Source: Loripinus fragilis (Eukaryota; Mollusca; Bivalvia; Lucinida; Lucinidae). Taken from it: a stretch of 64,000 bases of DNA. This document shows, piece after piece, positions 1-10,536 of the stretch (the stretch's first letter is position 1; each line of letters begins with the position of its first letter). Both the position numbers and the translations under genes were made by a program. The notes under the pieces are model-generated. The model was given only the letters and a program-made list of their open reading frames with translations. It had not been told where the DNA came from and did no database searches. The stretch covers positions 18,035,509 through 18,099,508 of the forward strand of contig OZ026524.1 in assembly GCA_964019695.1 (NCBI GenBank). The letters run 5' to 3'.

Positions 1-334
1 GCTATACAAGATTGACAAAAACATGCGCAAACTGAGTCGGTGTCCAGCGTTAGGTACAAGTTGACAAGTACGTACAACGAAGATTGAAATCAGTCTGCGT
101 ATCCGCGCAATCTGATCATAATCTTAGTTTTCTGCCTAAAGAAACGTTGGATCCTTGGCTACCTGAAGACTCCGATCCGACTGGTCGCCGGAATGCGCAG
201 GCTGGTCTGAGACTGCGATGGGCACACATGCCAAGTTGTACCTTTTGTTAGACAACGGCTCAATTAACGTTCGATCAACCGGGGCCGCCCTTTGAAATGG
301 TTGACATTCTTAGGGGCACGTGCTTCCTTTTCGA
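1..334. repeat. Degenerate dyad-containing repeat remnants, no gene
   Basis: No coding frame is seen. Two short dyads, around 91-117 (CAGTCTGCGTATCCGCGC followed by AATCTGATC) and 178-218 (ACTGGTC, GCGCAGGCTGGTC), match the GCGCAT-centred dyads in the MITE family found complete at 57670-57881. This is probably a decayed, truncated relative. Confidence 0.35.
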
Positions 335-521
335 CGGGAGCACAGTGACTCAGTATAAGAGCGTTAACTCGAGACCAAGGAACTGGGGGTTCGAGCCTCA
401 CCGAGGTCACTGCGTTGTGTCATTCAGCAAGACATAGCACTGGTCCAACCCAGGTAGACCCGTACCGATATAACTGAAAAATTGTTGACTGGGACATAAA
501 GAATCAAATAAAAAAACAAAA
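335..521 (+). mobile_element. tRNA-derived SINE, copy 1 (diverged)
   Basis: The head has a degenerate pol III A box (around 347) and a B box, GGTTCGAGCCTCAC. The body shares the motifs of the copies at 20446 and 50508: CACTGCGTTGTG, AACCCAGG, AGACCCGT and a tail of ATAAAGAATCAAATAAAA. This copy is the most diverged; its A box is damaged and the lariat-like middle is shortened. The flanking GCTTCCTTTT (322-331) and GCTTCATTTT (522-531) may be a target-site duplication with one mismatch. Confidence 0.8.
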
Positions 522-627
522 GCTTCATTTTGTTTATATGATTCCATTGTCTTCGGCTATATTGCACCCATATTGATTAAAACGCAGAGTACAGAACTTT
601 CATTTGAAAAGCTTTATGAAAATCAAT

Positions 628-817
628 TGAACCAGTGCATGAGATTTCCAACAATGTGGTATGTGCGACCAGCAAACTCTCAGATCAGCCTGTGCTGTGC
701 ATACGCGCAGTCTGATCAGAGTCTTTGCTAGTCGCTTAGATATTCTATGACTGCATAGCTACTGACCGAATAGCGTTTGGAGTTTCTAAGCTTAAAAGGA
801 GGCTGCACATGATCGTC
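628..817 (+). mobile_element. MITE family C, copy 1 (3' truncated)
   Basis: This matches the 238-bp element at 59054-59291. It starts with TGAACCAGTGCATGAGATTTC, continues through GGTATGTGCGACCAGC, a GCGCAGTCTGATCAGAG dyad and GGAGTTTCTAAGCTTAAAAGG, then loses similarity before the right terminal repeat. It is non-coding. Confidence 0.75.
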
Positions 818-1398
818 TGAGTATACAGTACAGATATCATTCACTTACCATTTGGAATGTACTGGGACCTAACCGTTAACGAAACGTGAATGGCGTGGTC
901 CCACCCCGCTACCGCCTCGCTTTTATCGATCATATCGGTCCATTCCATGGAATGATAACTGAATTGGAACGCTTGGAATGGTTGCACGTAAAACGAATAA
1001 ATGAACGATTTTTTTTTCATTATTATTATATTATTTTTCTTACTTTCAAGCATAATTTTATGATCATATTCATAGTATGCGTCTTAAGTGTTTGAAGTAA
1101 CATATGTTCAATTTCAGAGGATTAAACTGTAATGTCTTGGCAAATGGGCCCAGTGCGAAAATGGTCCCTGATCATGTAAGCATAAAACCAACCTGATCAG
1201 CTACAAAAGACTAGCTAGAATGATGTTATTTTGCATACAACATGTTTAAAAGACACTTACAAGTGAGTAAATGATAAAGGCACTAGCCAGATTGCGTGTA
1301 TGCACAGACTGGTCTTTAATCTGTTGTCCACATGTAACGAGGTCAGGTTTTCTTTTGAAGTGGCTTTAAACGGTTATTATATTAATCAAACAGGTATT
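818..1398. other. Non-genic flank 5' of the LINE
   Basis: No gene is recognised. A GCGTGTATGCACAGACTGGTC dyad near 1294 is a faint relative of the family C dyads. The short open frames here show no domain and low complexity. The last bases form the 5' target site of the LINE insertion. Confidence 0.4.
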
Positions 1399-1409
1399 AT
1401 CATCTAGTC
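1399..1409. repeat. 5' target-site duplication of the LINE
   Basis: ATCATCTAGTC here is repeated exactly at 10537-10547, just after the ATC-repeat tail. The first ATC or so could belong to the tail, so the unambiguous duplication is TCTAGTC plus a few bases. It sits 36 bp before the first ATG of the element. Confidence 0.72.
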
Positions 1410-1445
1410 AAAGTATCAAAGTCAGGGACCAACGATGATTGGGTA

Positions 1446-1802
1446 TTGGTTGGTCCCAAAAATAAAAAAGTCCCAGTGGTCCCAATAATACAGGGACCAC
1501 TGGACTTGAACCCCAAAGAAAATAACTCGTACAGCAAAACGACAATGAAAAACAACTCGGGCACCAAATCAAAAGCCACGGAGACCCTTAAAACCAGCCA
1601 AAAACAGCCTACCGCGGGACCCTCGAAAAACAGTAAAAGTCCGGATCAGCCTGCGCAAAAACTAACCAACCAAGCAAACTTCGATGAATGCAAGATCAAA
1701 CAACCAAAACTAAAAAGAGAAACCTCACCCAAACATTATCATTTGAATCAATCTTCATTACATTTTCGCTGGCGGCCAAGACAAGCTTCCCCGCGCGCTT
1801 AG
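1446..1802 (+). CDS. LINE ORF1 N-terminal frame (basic, disordered)
   Basis: This 118-residue frame opens 36 bp inside the element. It is rich in Lys, Pro, Asn, Ser and Thr, as expected of a disordered, RNA-binding N-terminal tail of a LINE ORF1. It overlaps the main ORF1 frame (from 1688) by 115 bp in another frame. It may be the true N-terminus of ORF1, separated by a single-base indel or joined by ribosomal frameshifting in 1688-1802, or it may be a small separate product. No classic slippery heptamer in the right phase was found. No domain is recognised. Confidence 0.5.
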   Translation: MVGPKNKKVPVVPIIQGPLDLNPKENNSYSKTTMKNNSGTKSKATETLKTSQKQPTAGPSKNSKSPDQPAQKLTNQANFDECKIKQPKLKRETSPKHYHLNQSSLHFRWRPRQASPRA

Positions 1803-3136
1803 TACAACAAACGGTTTATGAATTTAGAGACTTTTTAGGTTTTCAAAATTGTCATGAATATTATAATCCGCAGTTTCGAATGGGTCCGACAATTAAAATA
1901 GCTAAACACATGATGGAAAAAGCAAAAAGTTTTACGATGAAGGGGGTTGACTTGATAGCACAACTTAGCACCAAATCGCCGGACTTTCATGCCAAGAACT
2001 CTTATAAACCAACACCGTTCAAAACAAGTAAGGGCTTAGTTAAAGGAATAGATTTTAGATTTAATGACAAACAAATTAAGAAAAAACTGGCTGCTGAAGA
2101 ACACGGAATCACACATGTAGAACGAATGTACATGGACGGTAGACCAACGGGAACCGTCAAGTTATCTTTTAATACCCCCATCGCGCCACTCCGCGTAGGA
2201 AACGATGAAAACGGATTTATTAACGTCGAACCCAGCTACTTTCAAAGTCTTAAATGTTCTAAATGCCAAAAGATGGGGCATGGCACGCGAAGGTGCAAGG
2301 CCAAGGTCCCCAGATGCGCACGATGCGCAGGGGGCCACTGGACCACCGAGTGCACCCGGTGGTATTATACAGAATGCGCCAACTGTCACTCACTCGAGCA
2401 TGGCGCAGCCTACCGTGGATGCCCCGTAGTACTAGAATTTGAAAAACAAACGCGCCAAAGAAACATTTTAATTAAGACAAACTATGAAAAACTATTAAGG
2501 GAGGAAAAAGATCGCGAACTCGCGCAAACCATCCAATCAAATGATCAGTCAACCCTGATCAACAATCATACGGAACCGCGGAAAGAAAATGTTAAAACCG
2601 CGCCGATACAAAAACAAGTAGTTACAAAAGAAGAAATGCAAAATTGCGTGGCAGCCGCTGTCACTGCGGCTGCCAACATCATACTCGAGAAGATGGCGTT
2701 GAACGATGAAGAAAATTTAGCTGAAATAAAACAAGAAATTTTCAACGCCATCAAATGCTCAGGCGAGACTGCGCACATGGATCCGCCAGCGGACGCAATT
2801 TCGCAAGAAGACACTGTTGATTTAACGCGGGACCCTGAGCCCATGGAGGCCCAAGAATTAACTCAATCATCTCAGGTCGAATCTACACAGATCGTGGACC
2901 TGACCAACACACTTAACTCGGAAACCACGGAAGGTGCCGAGGCAGGATCGGCTACTTTCGTAGCAAACAAAACAAACGAAAACTTGGACAGCTCAATTAT
3001 TACAAAAAGGCCGCCAAAACCGCGCCGTAAATTAAGTATAACGCGAACCCCAGACGCGAAAATGAGGCAGAATATGTCAGCTACTAAAGCTAGACTTAAT
3101 AAATTTAATAATGGACAAAAAAAGGGAAAATCATAA
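1688..3136 (+). CDS. LINE ORF1: gag-like zinc-knuckle RNA-binding protein
   Basis: A 482-residue ORF1 protein expected to coat the LINE RNA. Three CCHC-type zinc knuckles lie in tandem: C190, C193, H198, C203 (CX2CX4HX4C); C210, C213, H217, C222 (CX2CX3HX4C); and C230, C233, H238, C245 (CX2CX4HX6C). Residues about 110-185 resemble the RRM-like segment that precedes knuckles in I and Jockey ORF1s. The C-terminal half is charged with many Lys, Glu and Gln and ends in a basic tail. The ATG follows directly on an in-frame TGA (1685-1687), so this frame cannot extend upstream; the real N-terminus may come from the 1446 frame. ORF2 begins 77 bp downstream in another frame. Confidence 0.85.
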   Translation: MQDQTTKTKKRNLTQTLSFESIFITFSLAAKTSFPARLVQQTVYEFRDFLGFQNCHEYYNPQFRMGPTIKIAKHMMEKAKSFTMKGVDLIAQLSTKSPDFHAKNSYKPTPFKTSKGLVKGIDFRFNDKQIKKKLAAEEHGITHVERMYMDGRPTGTVKLSFNTPIAPLRVGNDENGFINVEPSYFQSLKCSKCQKMGHGTRRCKAKVPRCARCAGGHWTTECTRWYYTECANCHSLEHGAAYRGCPVVLEFEKQTRQRNILIKTNYEKLLREEKDRELAQTIQSNDQSTLINNHTEPRKENVKTAPIQKQVVTKEEMQNCVAAAVTAAANIILEKMALNDEENLAEIKQEIFNAIKCSGETAHMDPPADAISQEDTVDLTRDPEPMEAQELTQSSQVESTQIVDLTNTLNSETTEGAEAGSATFVANKTNENLDSSIITKRPPKPRRKLSITRTPDAKMRQNMSATKARLNKFNNGQKKGKS

Positions 3137-3213
3137 TTTCCCTCCCAGATAGCAATTAGGTTAAAATTTTTCACGGAACTAATTTCAATAGATCAGATCC
3201 ACTGCACAATGAA

Positions 3214-6200
3214 ATGACCATAGTGCAGTGGAACGCCCGCAGCCTATCTTCACATTATAATTGGGCTAAAGTCGCGGAATTTCAGAAATTCTTGGAATCT
3301 TTTGATAAGATTCCTGAAATTCTGTGTATTCAAGAAACATGGAATCATAAAGGACAAAAAGAACTTAAAATACCCGGGTACACCCACGCAGCTGCCTATC
3401 GTAGACCTAAAGGCCAGCATGGTGGCGGGGTAGCCATTTTTGTAAGATATGGCATTGATTTTTCGGATCTTAAACTTAAAAATAACAATCCAAATCTCGA
3501 AATTGCAGGAATTAAAATACATGGTCCAAAAGACCATATATCAATTATTAACCTCTACAAACCGGAAGGGCGCACTCATGTATCAGAGCGCGAATATTTA
3601 GATATTTTTGGTAACATAAACGACAACATTATACTTCTAGGAGACTTTAACGCGCATAATAGGCTGTGGGAACCCCACTGCACTATGGATGACGCACCCT
3701 CCAAAGAAATAATAGACCTCATTAATACTAAGGGACTTGTCTTACTAAACGACGGATCCCCTACTAGACACGACATCAATGCGGACCGACTATCCGCGCT
3801 TGACTTGACATTCGCGAGCCCAAATCTAGGTAGTAAAAGCGAGTGGAAAACCCATGACCACCTCCTAGGAAGTGATCACTATCCTGTAATCCTGGAAGTA
3901 AAAACGCGATACAAATTTAGTGAATTTAAGCCGCAACCGCGATGGAAGCTTGACCAAGCTGACTGGTCACTTTTTAGACAAATGCTTTATTCAATAAACA
4001 TTTGTATAGATGACACTAGCAGTGTAAACGAAAAAAATACAGAATTTGTTGACTCCCTATTAGAAATCTGCAATGAAACAATTCCTAAAACAAAGCCAAC
4101 TAAAAGTCGAAAAAAGATCGTACCATGGTGGACCAATGAGTGCACCATGGTCGTCAAAGCTAAGCGAAAGGCATATATTAAATTGAAGAGATATCACACT
4201 GAATTTCATTTACTTGATTATAGAACAAAAAGAGATATCTCTAAAAATACGTTATTACGCGTCAAAAAGGAGCACTGGGAGCATTTTTGCTCCCAACTAA
4301 CTTATAAAACTAACAGTCGTATACTTTGGCAACAAATTAAAAAATTCAATGGGAAACCTTTTAAACCTGTTAGTTCATTGGTAGTAAACAACATCAGATA
4401 CTCGGAAAGTAGGCAAAAAGCAGAAATACTTACAGATCAATACGTTAAAGTCAGCAGTGATGAAACGCACAACGTCGCGTTCCAACGGAGGAAAATTGAT
4501 GAGGAAACACGAATAAATTATTTATTTGAAGAAAACATAGGACTGGACAATGATCAGCCCTATAACGCGCTCTTCACTATTAAAGAACTCAAAATTGCCT
4601 TAAATAGTAAGAAAAACTCAGCACCAGGTGCCGACACCATTCATTATGAAATGCTTAAGCAACTCCCAGAAAAAAATAAGTTTACGCTTTTAAAACTAAT
4701 AAATAAATCCTGGGAAAAAGGTGAACTCCCCATCACTTGGAAGGAGAGTACAATTACTCCCCTACTCAAACCAAATAAAGACCCACAAGAACCAACTTCA
4801 TACCGACCAATCTCACTTACATCAGCCATATGCAAGACCATGGAAACGATGGTCAATAATCGATTACTCAAAAAATTAGAACCTAAATTGGCGGATACCC
4901 AGTCTGGCTTCCGCAAGGGCAGGTCAACACTTGACCAACTTGTCAGACTGGTGAACGTCATCCGCACATCAAGGTTAAGGAAACGAAAAGTTTTAGCTGT
5001 ATTCTTGGATTTAGAAAAAGCCTTTGATCTTATGTGGAGATCAGGAGTAATACTTAAACTCACAGAATACGGCATCAAAGGTCGAACTCTAAAATGGATA
5101 AGGGACTTTTTAACTGATAGGAAAATACGCGTAAAAATTGATGACGAATGCGCGGACTTCCAGGAACAGGAGAATGGGTCGCCCCAGGGCGCAGTACTGA
5201 GCCCGACGCTCTTTAACGTAATAGGAGACTCTCTTAAGCAAAAATTACATAATCTATTAATCAAATATGGGGTAGATCTCTCGCAATTCGCAGACGATAG
5301 CGCGGTTTGGAAATCAGGAAAAAACGTCGATGAAATTATCAGAATCATACAAATAATTTTAGAAGCAATTGAGGAATGGGCCATAGAATGGGGTTTCCTG
5401 ATTTCCCCAGGAAAGACCCAAGTAGTACTTTTTAACTCCTTTGGGATCGACCCCAACACACTCAAAAAACTTAAACTTAATGGTAAGGAACTCGAATACA
5501 GTGAAGCGGCCACCTTTTTGGGTATGACGTTTGATCAGCTGTTGACCTGGAAGGGTCACTTTGACAAACTGATTGCCAGATGTAATAATGACTTAAATCT
5601 CATGAGGATGGTCTCAGGAACATCCTTTGGCGCAGACAAGAAAACTCTTTTAATGATTTATATGAGCCTCATTAGGAGCAAGCTGGATTATGGGTGCCAG
5701 GCATACATGTCAGCCTCGCCCGCCCAACTTGCAAGATTGGATAAAATTCAAAATAACGCGTTAAGAATCGCTACAGGAGCTTATAAATCAACATCAGTAC
5801 AAGCAATGGAAGTTGAATGCAATATAATGCCGCTCAGCCTAAGGAGAGAAGAATTCGCCCTGAAATATTGGGCGAGATCCTCCCCTCTGGGCGATAAATT
5901 ACCAGTAAACAGTCTGGTCCAGGATTTTGTAATCTACGAGACCAAACGAGACATTTTAAGAAATAATATTCCGTATGCAATAACCGTACAAGACCTTATT
6001 AAAGAATACAATTTAGAAAACATAGAAATTGAATCTCCAACACAATACGATATTTCTGGTATACAAAGCATACAACCGCGCAATGAATTATCAAAAGTAA
6101 TTAAAAAAGGTAGCACTAGCGACAGTAACGCAAATAAGCTAGGAAATAGATATATAGAGAGGCGATATGGTGCCACTCTAGAAATCTATACGGATGGCAG

Positions 6201-7041
6201 TAAGGTCCCGTCTCAGCCCTACACCGGTTGTGCAATGGTGGTGCCCGAGCTGGGCTTGAGTTACGGTTTTAAATTAAATCAACACCTTACAGTATATGCG
6301 ACAGAGTTAATCGCTATACTTAAGGCATTAGAATGGATCAAATATAATAAACCTGACCACGTGGTCATACTCACAGATTCACTAAGCTCTATTCAAAGCA
6401 TAGACTCGGGTAAGAGTAGGACTAGACCGGATCTTCTGGCACAAGTCCTAATAAACATATCGGACATTATTCAACTAGGCATAGTACTACATATTGATTG
6501 GTGTCCATCACATTGCAATATTATAGGAAACGAACTAGCTGACATTGAAGCGAAAAAAGCAACTAAATCGGGTCATGCACTTCAAATAAAACCTTATACT
6601 CAAGAAATTTATTCAGTAATTAAAGCAGGAGTACGCGCTAAATGGGAAAAACAATGGAGAAAATATCAAGGCTTTAGATACATGCTTGACCCTGGATTAT
6701 CCACAAAACGCATACAATATAGCGATGTGCGCAGACTCGACATAGCATACAGCAGACTGCGGTTAGGTAGAAATGGTCTAAAATATAATAATCTTTATTA
6801 CAGTGGGGCAGATCCGAGCTGCCCATATTGCGAAAATGAACTGGAAACTACAGAGCATTTTTTGTTTAAGTGCCCTGAGCACGAGTTCGCAAGAATTAAA
6901 TTAAGACTGAATATTAAACAGATTACAACGCGGTACTTTAGTATAAATTTATTATTAAATCCACCGGCAGATGTAGCAGAAGGCGTAAGGAAGGCCCTGT
7001 TCGCCTACCTAAAAGATACGGGCTATGACCTTAAAATCTAA
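3214..7041 (+). CDS. LINE ORF2: AP endonuclease, reverse transcriptase and RNase H
   Basis: This 1275-residue polyprotein nicks target DNA and copies the LINE RNA by target-primed reverse transcription. The apurinic-like endonuclease (about 1-230) keeps N7 (WNARS), E41 (QETW), D144/N146 (GDFNAHN) and S220-D221-H222. The RT (about 455-735) has LDLEKAFD (D599), SPQGAVLSP (656-664) and FADD at 692-695. RNase H (about 985-1115) retains D994 (YTDGS), E1031, D1055 (TDSLS) and D1110 (GNELAD). A terminal CCHC knuckle uses C1203, C1206, H1215 and C1220. All expected catalytic residues are present and there is no internal stop, so it looks functional. The length is normal for the I group. Confidence 0.95.
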   Translation: MTIVQWNARSLSSHYNWAKVAEFQKFLESFDKIPEILCIQETWNHKGQKELKIPGYTHAAAYRRPKGQHGGGVAIFVRYGIDFSDLKLKNNNPNLEIAGIKIHGPKDHISIINLYKPEGRTHVSEREYLDIFGNINDNIILLGDFNAHNRLWEPHCTMDDAPSKEIIDLINTKGLVLLNDGSPTRHDINADRLSALDLTFASPNLGSKSEWKTHDHLLGSDHYPVILEVKTRYKFSEFKPQPRWKLDQADWSLFRQMLYSINICIDDTSSVNEKNTEFVDSLLEICNETIPKTKPTKSRKKIVPWWTNECTMVVKAKRKAYIKLKRYHTEFHLLDYRTKRDISKNTLLRVKKEHWEHFCSQLTYKTNSRILWQQIKKFNGKPFKPVSSLVVNNIRYSESRQKAEILTDQYVKVSSDETHNVAFQRRKIDEETRINYLFEENIGLDNDQPYNALFTIKELKIALNSKKNSAPGADTIHYEMLKQLPEKNKFTLLKLINKSWEKGELPITWKESTITPLLKPNKDPQEPTSYRPISLTSAICKTMETMVNNRLLKKLEPKLADTQSGFRKGRSTLDQLVRLVNVIRTSRLRKRKVLAVFLDLEKAFDLMWRSGVILKLTEYGIKGRTLKWIRDFLTDRKIRVKIDDECADFQEQENGSPQGAVLSPTLFNVIGDSLKQKLHNLLIKYGVDLSQFADDSAVWKSGKNVDEIIRIIQIILEAIEEWAIEWGFLISPGKTQVVLFNSFGIDPNTLKKLKLNGKELEYSEAATFLGMTFDQLLTWKGHFDKLIARCNNDLNLMRMVSGTSFGADKKTLLMIYMSLIRSKLDYGCQAYMSASPAQLARLDKIQNNALRIATGAYKSTSVQAMEVECNIMPLSLRREEFALKYWARSSPLGDKLPVNSLVQDFVIYETKRDILRNNIPYAITVQDLIKEYNLENIEIESPTQYDISGIQSIQPRNELSKVIKKGSTSDSNANKLGNRYIERRYGATLEIYTDGSKVPSQPYTGCAMVVPELGLSYGFKLNQHLTVYATELIAILKALEWIKYNKPDHVVILTDSLSSIQSIDSGKSRTRPDLLAQVLINISDIIQLGIVLHIDWCPSHCNIIGNELADIEAKKATKSGHALQIKPYTQEIYSVIKAGVRAKWEKQWRKYQGFRYMLDPGLSTKRIQYSDVRRLDIAYSRLRLGRNGLKYNNLYYSGADPSCPYCENELETTEHFLFKCPEHEFARIKLRLNIKQITTRYFSINLLLNPPADVAEGVRKALFAYLKDTGYDLKI

Positions 7042-7209
7042 TAGGAAGGCCAACTGACATAACAGAGACAGTGATTAAGGATATGACCCTAGATGGGATG
7101 GGCAATGTTCCTTAAGCAAGGAATCATGCAGGCCATTCCCCATCAACTATCACAGGTCCTAACAAGAACTTGTGGTAACTTAAACATCAGGACACGCGGC
7201 CGGAGAAAA

Positions 7210-7668
7210 GGTGTGCATCCGCCTAAGACTATCGTGAGCCCAGGCCTAAAGCCCAATCGATCATTGCTTTCAATGACGTATGCCACGAGTTGCGTGCTAT
7301 GTGCCTATCATAGCCAGCCTTAGGTGAAACTCTGGAGAATCGCCTTAGTATCCATATGACCGCAAAAACACACAATACTACACTCACCCATCGGTTGGCC
7401 AGCAGGACGTATATCCGACATTGGAAGCTTATGAGTTGCTCCAATGGACCAAACTGGATCAAGCTGACCAACCACAAACAAATATAATTAATAGGCTAGG
7501 TCAAACATAAATTCAATATATGGTTGTGGATAGGGTGTGCACCCCGGCCTAAGGCTCTCGTGAGCCCCGGCCTAAGAGCCCAAGCGATCATTGTTACAAT
7601 GACGTATGTCCCGAGTTGCGTGCTATGTGCCTACCATAGCCAGTCTTAGGCTGACCTGGAGAATCGCC
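7210..7668 (+). repeat. LINE 3' UTR direct repeat R1 (two copies)
   Basis: Two diverged 135-bp copies lie at 7210-7344 and 7533-7668. Shared blocks are GTGTGCA, CGTGAGCCC, GGCCTAA, CGATCATTG, CAATGACGTATG, GAGTTGCGTGCTATGTGCC and GGAGAATCGCC. No frame is conserved. They may represent duplicated structural or regulatory RNA elements in the retrotransposon transcript. Confidence 0.8.
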
Positions 7669-7692
7669 CGATTCCTTTTAACCATGATACAG

Positions 7693-8015
7693 ACACGCGT
7701 ACACAGGTTGGGCGAGGGGAGTGCATCCAGTACTGAGGTATGGGGCATTAATAATAGATAGATAGTTGAGACAAAAGACCCCAACGTTGAGACATGGCGA
7801 AGGAGTGGTACTGGAAAATCTCCTCAGTGCTTAGCCGCAAAAACATTAAGGGTACTACATTGAAACCTACGCACGCATAGGTTGGGCAGGGAGGAGTGCA
7901 TCCGACCTAGGAAGTCTCACTGAGCAGAGGGGCAGAGACAAAAGTTGAGACAAAAGACCCCAGCCTTGAGATATGCCGAAAGGGTGATACTGGGTAATCT
8001 CCTAACTGCTTAGCC
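7693..8015 (+). repeat. LINE 3' UTR direct repeat R2 (two copies)
   Basis: Copies are at 7693-7836 and 7869-8015. Both have an ACGC-rich start, GGTTGGGC, GGAGTGCATCC, GTTGAGACAAAAGACCCCA, TTGAGAYATG, a GGTACTGG-like block, AATCTCCT and CTTAGCC. GTGCATCC and the final TAGCC block are also seen in R1, so R1 and R2 may be distant duplicates. Confidence 0.8.
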
Positions 8016-10536
8016 TAGGCCATAAAACAACGAAACATATAAAATATAGTTTATTAATAACAAACCTTAATAAAATGACAAAGTGAATACTTACCTTACC
8101 CCAGCCAGACTATTTCCCATAACTGACCATTGACCAACCCCCTCCGCCAATACAAATTTATTAAATTTTGGTTAACGGCTTGAACACCAAACAGGCCCAT
8201 CGTATGATGGACCTGTGCGATGTTCAAGACGATCAAAAATAAATCAAAAACAACCCTGTAGGATTGCTGAAATGAAGAATTAAACGAACAACGTGCACGA
8301 ACCTACCAAAATGCGATAAACAGAGAGATTTCAAAGCGAACAAATTCTAAATTGTAATTATAAGCACCTGGCGCCATCTGGCGGTCAGTGGCAGAGACCG
8401 CAGGGCGACGCGAGATGCCTATTATCAACCTATCCACATTCCGTCTGCATGTGGAAATTAGGTTTGCATACTGTTATATACATGTATTAATCCAATATAC
8501 TATTTCAGCGTCAACAAAATGTACATGTAAGATATACGCTGCAAAATTAATACTGTTTGAATTCAAAAATTCAAACACACTAGAACCAAGTTAGTAAGAA
8601 CATTGTCACACTAACTTGGATCTGATGTCCCTTCTAAGACAATAAAAACGGAAACAAACATAAAACACAAAATGACCAAAATTGTTATGTCACGTGGTTT
8701 GGGAGCATTGGAAAATGCTCCCATAAGGAGCAATTAAAAATAAGCTAATTAATTTATTAGAAGCTTGGCTGGACAAGTCAAACAATCAATAAAAAGTATA
8801 CTCTAGGTGATATTAAACTAATTCCCCAAGCACCTAGATAGATATTTATGATATCATAACCACGTGACGCGCGGTTCAGAATAAAAACATCAGTAACATA
8901 AACAACAAAATTGTCCCCACGCGCCCGCGGAAGACTAACGCACATGAATCCATTAGTTTACATGTACATAATATTTGAAACTAATCAAACTTCTTTTTCA
9001 GCAGAAATTCCACGCGATCCCATCCCCCCACACCCCCACACTCCTCTCCAGTTTAGAAATAAGCCCAAATTGGCACTTCGCGAGTTCGAGCATCGTTTCT
9101 CGTATTCTCCCTTAAAATAACAAATTGTCCTAATTATGGCCATGCCCGGCCATCACACACACACATGCCCATCCCCTAACCACCAAACCATAGCGCGAAT
9201 TAGAGCAACTTAAGGGCAGTTCTTTCTTGGATATTTGGAATTGGTAAACTGGTTAACTCAAAGTCTCTTCAGGGCATACAACTGCATCTGCGCCAGTCTT
9301 TCTGTTGGTGTGTCTGTCGATGTAACTGCACAGCTGCAATACCAACGATGGTTGGATTGTGGACCAACAGGATAGGATACAATGGATAGGATGGATGCTC
9401 AACACAGATGAAGATTGGAATTTTGGAATTTTGTAAATATCGCGACGCGTTTGCCATGTCTAACAATTAACATGTCAGCGAAGCGAGGGGATGGGAGAGG
9501 TTAATTAATACCTCTTCCGCTTCTCGCAGACCTGCAAAAACTATCCCCAGGATACTAATAATTAACCACTAACCACTAAAAACACTAATAACTAAACCCT
9601 CAACCTTCCCAAAACTTGCTCTGTAGGTGACGGCCATGCTAATGCATGTCCCGCAACTTAAGGTTAATATACACTAAAGGTTTCACACGAGAAACCCAGA
9701 AGGTATATTATTCTTTGGAAGCCTCAATCAAAATTTCAACATAGGATGCTGGGAGAACTTAGAACACACACACATGTTCTGAGTCTTACCATACCCGAGC
9801 GGCGCCCTTTCCCTTAGGAATAAGCCCCCTATCCCCGCTTAAAATCTCTAAAATATATAGGCCATCACACGATGACGGGCCATTCTTTTAAAATGGAGTT
9901 CAAAATTTTAAGGAGCAAAAGTGAGATCTCTGAGGGGATCAATAATCACAAGAACACCGACTCCTCGCCAACCCGCTCCACAAAAACTGCAAATAAAATA
10001 GAAAAAATATAATAAAAGAGGCAAATTTTATTCCCCAAAGCTTACCCTAGGGAAAGCTAACTTCGTAGACCGATGTCCGCGTCTGAGTAACACCGCCCGC
10101 GAGCTTATGTATACAAGGACTGGACGAAGAAGCGGAGTGATGCCCTGGATGATGTTACCTTAAAAAACATCAACGTACAGCTCACCATTAGGGGGAGCGG
10201 AAAACATAAACAAACAATAACAAAACTCCTTGCCCTTCCAGGCGGAATAAAAAACTTACACTTTCAGGAACAGTGGGGGTGACATTATGCAGACGAAATT
10301 GTCACGTCGATCCCCACAAGATTGAAACCTGTTTTAGAACATTTCCAAAATTCAAACTAACTAATGCACCACACTTTCAATTAATGCAAAATAGGCGTAG
10401 GATAAGGGCAGGATACAGCCCGAATTCCTTTTTTAAAGCCGTAGTGGTGCATAAAACTGGGTGTGCCGTGTGTGCTATATATGCCTAGTGCGCCGGGACC
10501 GCGACACACCGTCACAATAACTGAAAAATCATCATC
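8016..10536 (+). other. Distal 3' UTR of the LINE with an ATC-repeat tail
   Basis: No coding domain is seen across 2.5 kb. Local dyads suggest a structured RNA: 8179-8228 (separate entry), CCAAGTTAGT/ACTAACTTGG around 8586-8619, GGGAGCATTG/AATGCTCCC around 8701-8722, and TCACGTGGTT/AACCACGTGA around 8690-8868. The last CGTGACGCG-bounded part could be a nested insert. The end is CTGAAAAATC followed by ATC units, as in the simple-repeat tails of I-type LINEs. Confidence 0.6.
8179..8228 (+). other. Two-part RNA hairpin in the LINE 3' UTR
   Basis: The outer stem is CTTGAACA (8179-8186) with TGTTCAAG (8221-8228). The inner stem is ACAGGCCCATC (8190-8200) with GATGGACCTGT, one mismatch. Its function is unknown. 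Confidence 0.6.

Larger units (their letters stand above)
1410..10536 (+). mobile_element. Full-length non-LTR retrotransposon, I-superfamily-like
   Basis: A 9.1-kb LINE with a zinc-knuckle ORF1, an ORF2 carrying AP endonuclease, RT and RNase H, a 3.5-kb 3' UTR and an (ATC)n tail. It is bracketed by ATCATCTAGTC direct repeats. RNase H plus AP endonuclease points to the I group (I or Nimb-like lineages) rather than Jockey or CR1; the exact clade is inferred. The main ORFs have no internal stop and both duplications are identical, so the insertion is probably recent. The long 3' UTR is unusual and could include nested older insertions. The exact 5' end depends on the duplication call. Confidence 0.82.

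Noticed and set aside
2162..3174. Minus- and plus-strand frames of 74-100 codons over ORF1
   Set aside because: Shadows of the zinc-knuckle ORF1.
3576..3779. Minus-strand frame inside the endonuclease region
   Set aside because: Antisense shadow of LINE ORF2.
4644..5513. 289-codon frame on the minus strand
   Set aside because: Antisense shadow of the RT domain of LINE ORF2, which has clear motifs on the plus strand.
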